Shown in pieces: positions 61,512 to 64,000 of a DNA stretch of 64,000 nt. This stretch comes from Lentinus brumalis (Eukaryota > Basidiomycota > Agaricomycetes > Polyporales > Polyporaceae), in assembly GCA_001792895.1 (NCBI GenBank), contig MARA01000007.1, forward strand, positions 1,178,001 through 1,242,000, given 5' to 3'. The translations under genes were made by a program, and so were the position numbers. How positions within the stretch are numbered: position 1 is the first letter of the stretch; every line of letters begins with the position of its first letter. The notes under the pieces are model-generated. The model was given only the letters and a program-made list of their open reading frames with translations, was not told where the DNA came from and made no database searches.

Positions 61512-63561
61512 ATGTATTCACTCCCCAGTCCTGTACTTACTGTCATCGTCGCGAGTGCTTGTTTGCTGCTCATTAGCTTCTACCTGCGGGCGCCCGTCAA
61601 GTCTCGACTCCCTCCTGGCCCACGGCCACTCCCCGTGATTGGTAACCTTCTGGACATCCCGAGAGTGCGGCCCTGGGAAGTATACCGGGAGCTGAGTCGG
61701 AAGTATGGTAAGTCCTCTTCACGACACGACTGTGAGCAGTCAACACTAGTGCGTGCCGCCGAGACTGAACCAAATCCTTGTAGGGAACCTGATTTCCTTG
61801 CAGGTGTTCGGGCGAACCTTGATCATTGTGGACAACCACGACATCGCGGTCGACCTTCTCGACAAGCGGTCCTCCATATACTCCTCCAGACCGCCATCAA
61901 AGACCGTGGACTTGTTAGTCTGTTCGTGCTGCGATTGGACGCCCTATTGACTGAAACGTTCTAGATGTGGCTGGGGATGGGATTTCGCGTTCATGCCCTA
62001 TGGTCCGCTATGGCGAGCTCACCGGCGCGTGCTCTCTCCTCACCTTAGTCGAGACGGCGTCTCGATGTTCAACGACTACCACGCGACGAATGCACATCAT
62101 CTCCTCCAGCGGCTTATGAGCACGCCAGATAAACTGGTCGACCATGTACGCCTGTAAGCTGACCACAACTCCGCTATCGCAACACGATGCTGACCTAGTC
62201 TCTACAAATAAACTGCGTCAGTGCCGTTGGGGCGACGCTCATGAAAGCAGTCTATGGCCTAGAGATCACCGATCAATATATAAAGCTCTTCGCGGACGCG
62301 TTCTCCAGTTCGGACATCCTGCTGAACGGGAGCATCCTGGACTTCCTCCCCTTTCTCGCCCGCGTCCCGACGTGGCTCCCGGGCACCGCGTTCTTGCGGC
62401 GGCTTGCGTACTACCGCGAAGTCGTGCCAGCGATGCGTGATATTCCGTGGATGGACGCGAAAGCGGCGATTGTGAGTGCTGTTGCTGCTATGATCGCATT
62501 GGGGCGCTGACCGTGGTGGACGGTAGAGCCGAGGGGGTGCGCCTGTCAGTCTCGCAAGTGCGTCGGTGGAGAATATCGCTCAACTGAAAGGAGACGATGC
62601 TGTTAAACAAGACGAGATCTGTAGGAACGCGCTTTCGTTAGCATACGGAGGTAGGTGATACCCCCGCATTAAGCCGCAAGCGTCTGACACGTACTTCGCC
62701 CAGCTGGTATAGACACGGTAGGTCTGCTCGAATCAAGCAGGTACCGGGCTGATGCGCATCGCGGTCGGCAGACCTATGCGACGCTTTGTGCCTTCTTTGT
62801 CGCCATGTCATTGTACCCGGAGGTGCAGCAAAAGGCGCGGGCAGAGTTGGACGCCGTGGTGGGGCCTTCTCGACTCCCCACGCACGCCGACCGCGACAAT
62901 TTGCCTTACGTCGACGCCGTGATCAAGGAAACGCTGCGGTGGCATAACGCTACGCCTCTTCTGATACCACACTTCAGCACTGCCGACGACCACTATAATA
63001 GCCTGTTCATTCCGGCGAACTCTGTTATTCTTGTCAACGCATGGTAGGTCTCATAACAAGGATTTGGCCCTTCTGCTTTTGTGCTCACCGATATCATGTC
63101 GCAGGTCCATCTTGCACGACCCCGAGGTGTTTCCTGAACCGGACAAATTCGTCCCGGAGCGATATCTCACCGACGGGAGGCCCAATGCGACTGTCAGGGA
63201 TCCCGCCACCGTCATCTTTGGGTATGGCCGCAGGTCAGTGCTCCTCCTGCGCAACGACGAGCCAAATCTGACCTCGAATGTGCGCCAGGATCTGTCAAGG
63301 ACGGTACTTCGCCGAGGCGGCGCTTTTCACCTGTATCGCGTCGGTCCTGCATACTCTCGATGTTTCGCTGCCTCTCGACGGCTACGGTCGGCCGGTTCGC
63401 AAGGAGCCCAGTATCAGCACAGATCTGGTGACGTGCGCGCTGTGCCCTGCCAAATGTTGGTTGTTGCGCTCACTAGAGTTCACAGGCACATCGAGGACTG
63501 CCGATGCACCATTAAGCCTCGTTCGGCCAGCGCAGAGGCTCTTATTCGCAGCCCAGGCTGA
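61512..63561 (+). CDS. Cytochrome P450 monooxygenase, second copy, intact
   Basis: Ten exons (61512-61707, 61784-61913, 61965-62153, 62222-62471, 62527-62650, 62704-62717, 62772-63043, 63105-63233, 63289-63432, 63477-63561) join without a break to 510 residues. The N-terminal anchor (VLTVIVASACLLLISFYL) precedes LPPGPRPLPVIGN. Core motifs are LWRAHRRVL, the I-helix AGIDTT near residues 297-302, the K-helix ExxR at Glu354-Arg357 (KETLRWH), PERY, and FGYGRRICQGR with haem ligand Cys437. The C terminus CTIKPRSASAEALI is typical of Agaricomycete P450s. Exon six has 14 bases and the last intron only 44. It is an ER-anchored haem monooxygenase of unknown substrate, working with a P450 reductase. 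No terpene cyclase, polyketide synthase or other cluster gene is beside it. Confidence 0.92.
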
Positions 63562-64000
63562 TTATGACGGATGTTGAGTTCGCAAGCAAATATTGAGATG
63601 GAGCTAGTACTACAGAAGAGCCGCGTCCCGCGCCTTGATCCTTGTATGCTGACTTGGTGCGGAGCTGTGGGTACGTTGTGGTATGCTGGTGTCAGTCACC
63701 GCCATCCCGTGCACCACCGTTGAGGTCCCATATGGATTGGTAGGAGCCGCTGAGCGTCACAGAACCAGCGACCTGCTAATGAGGTCCACTACATCCTGAA
63801 TCGAAGTGCCGGAGAGGACTGCGAACTGCGGAATAGGACGGGTAAGCGTATACGTTCCTCAAGCACGACTACTCATGCAATGGGCTCGCTTGCCAGCCTC
63901 TCTGGGGCCCGGGGGTGCCTCTTGCACGCAAGGTGACTTTGTGTAGTCACCATGTGGCCATGTCGACAGTTGTACACTTCAGCTTTACGGTCATGAAGGA
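63562..64000. other. Downstream flank, no gene seen
   Basis: This is the sequence after the second P450 stop to the window edge. No domain or spliced frame is recognised. Confidence 0.4.

Noticed and set aside
59008..63561. Secondary metabolite gene cluster
   Set aside because: Only the two P450s are present; no synthase, cyclase, transferase or transporter lies beside them in the window.

Overview
The window is nuclear DNA of a filamentous basidiomycete. Genes are split by many 45-70 base introns with GT...AG ends, and exons join in phase into proteins typical of Agaricomycetes: a mushroom tyrosinase, a DUF3605 protein, a CBM12/DM9 protein and tandem P450s. The GC-rich, compact layout would suit a polypore, but that order is a guess. 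All gene models below were built by hand from splice signals, phase and family resemblance; no search was run.

Layout. 1-423 (-): start of a DCAF4-like WD40 protein. 1032-2700 (+): an 11-segment membrane protein resembling amino acid permeases. 3372-5204 (+): a homeodomain-like protein. 5365-8292 (-): the PAXBP1/GCFC homologue, head to head with 8485-10308 (+), a Rad60/NIP45-type protein with two SUMO-like domains. 11807-14027 (+): tyrosinase. 14608-15747 (+): DUF3605 protein. 16010-17330 (-): RanGAP, head to head with 17576-18458 (+), phosphopantothenoylcysteine decarboxylase. 18947-21248 (-): a SAC3/GANP-like protein. 21249-31449: about 10 kb with only one gene that can be supported, a 44-residue secreted peptide at 23189-23389. 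31450-47529 (-): midasin (MDN1/Rea1), a 16 kb gene. 48596-50136 (+): CBM12 plus DM9 protein. 50294-51706 (-): ketopantoate reductase. 52932-56143 (+): AVL9. 56450-57986 (-): leucine-rich F-box-type protein without a visible F-box. 59008-61059 and 61512-63561 (+): two tandem P450 paralogues with the same ten-exon structure.

How the genes relate. Most are unlinked housekeeping functions: ribosome assembly (MDN1), the Ran cycle (RanGAP), splicing-complex turnover (PAXBP1 homologue), SUMO-linked genome stability (Rad60-like), secretion (AVL9) and two coenzyme A steps (PPCDC, ketopantoate reductase). Accessory genes are the tyrosinase, the CBM12/DM9 protein, the P450 pair and the small peptide. 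No biosynthetic cluster, mating-type locus or mobile element could be supported.

Two points deserve attention. The peptide gene has a signal peptide, a dibasic RR site, then EP and EA dipeptides before a Trp-flanked tail, the processing logic of an alpha-factor-like pheromone, and it sits alone in the gene desert. Separately, six genes need a single extra base or an odd intron to stay in frame, mostly at short C/G runs, which points to base-calling errors in the assembly, although real disabling mutations are possible.
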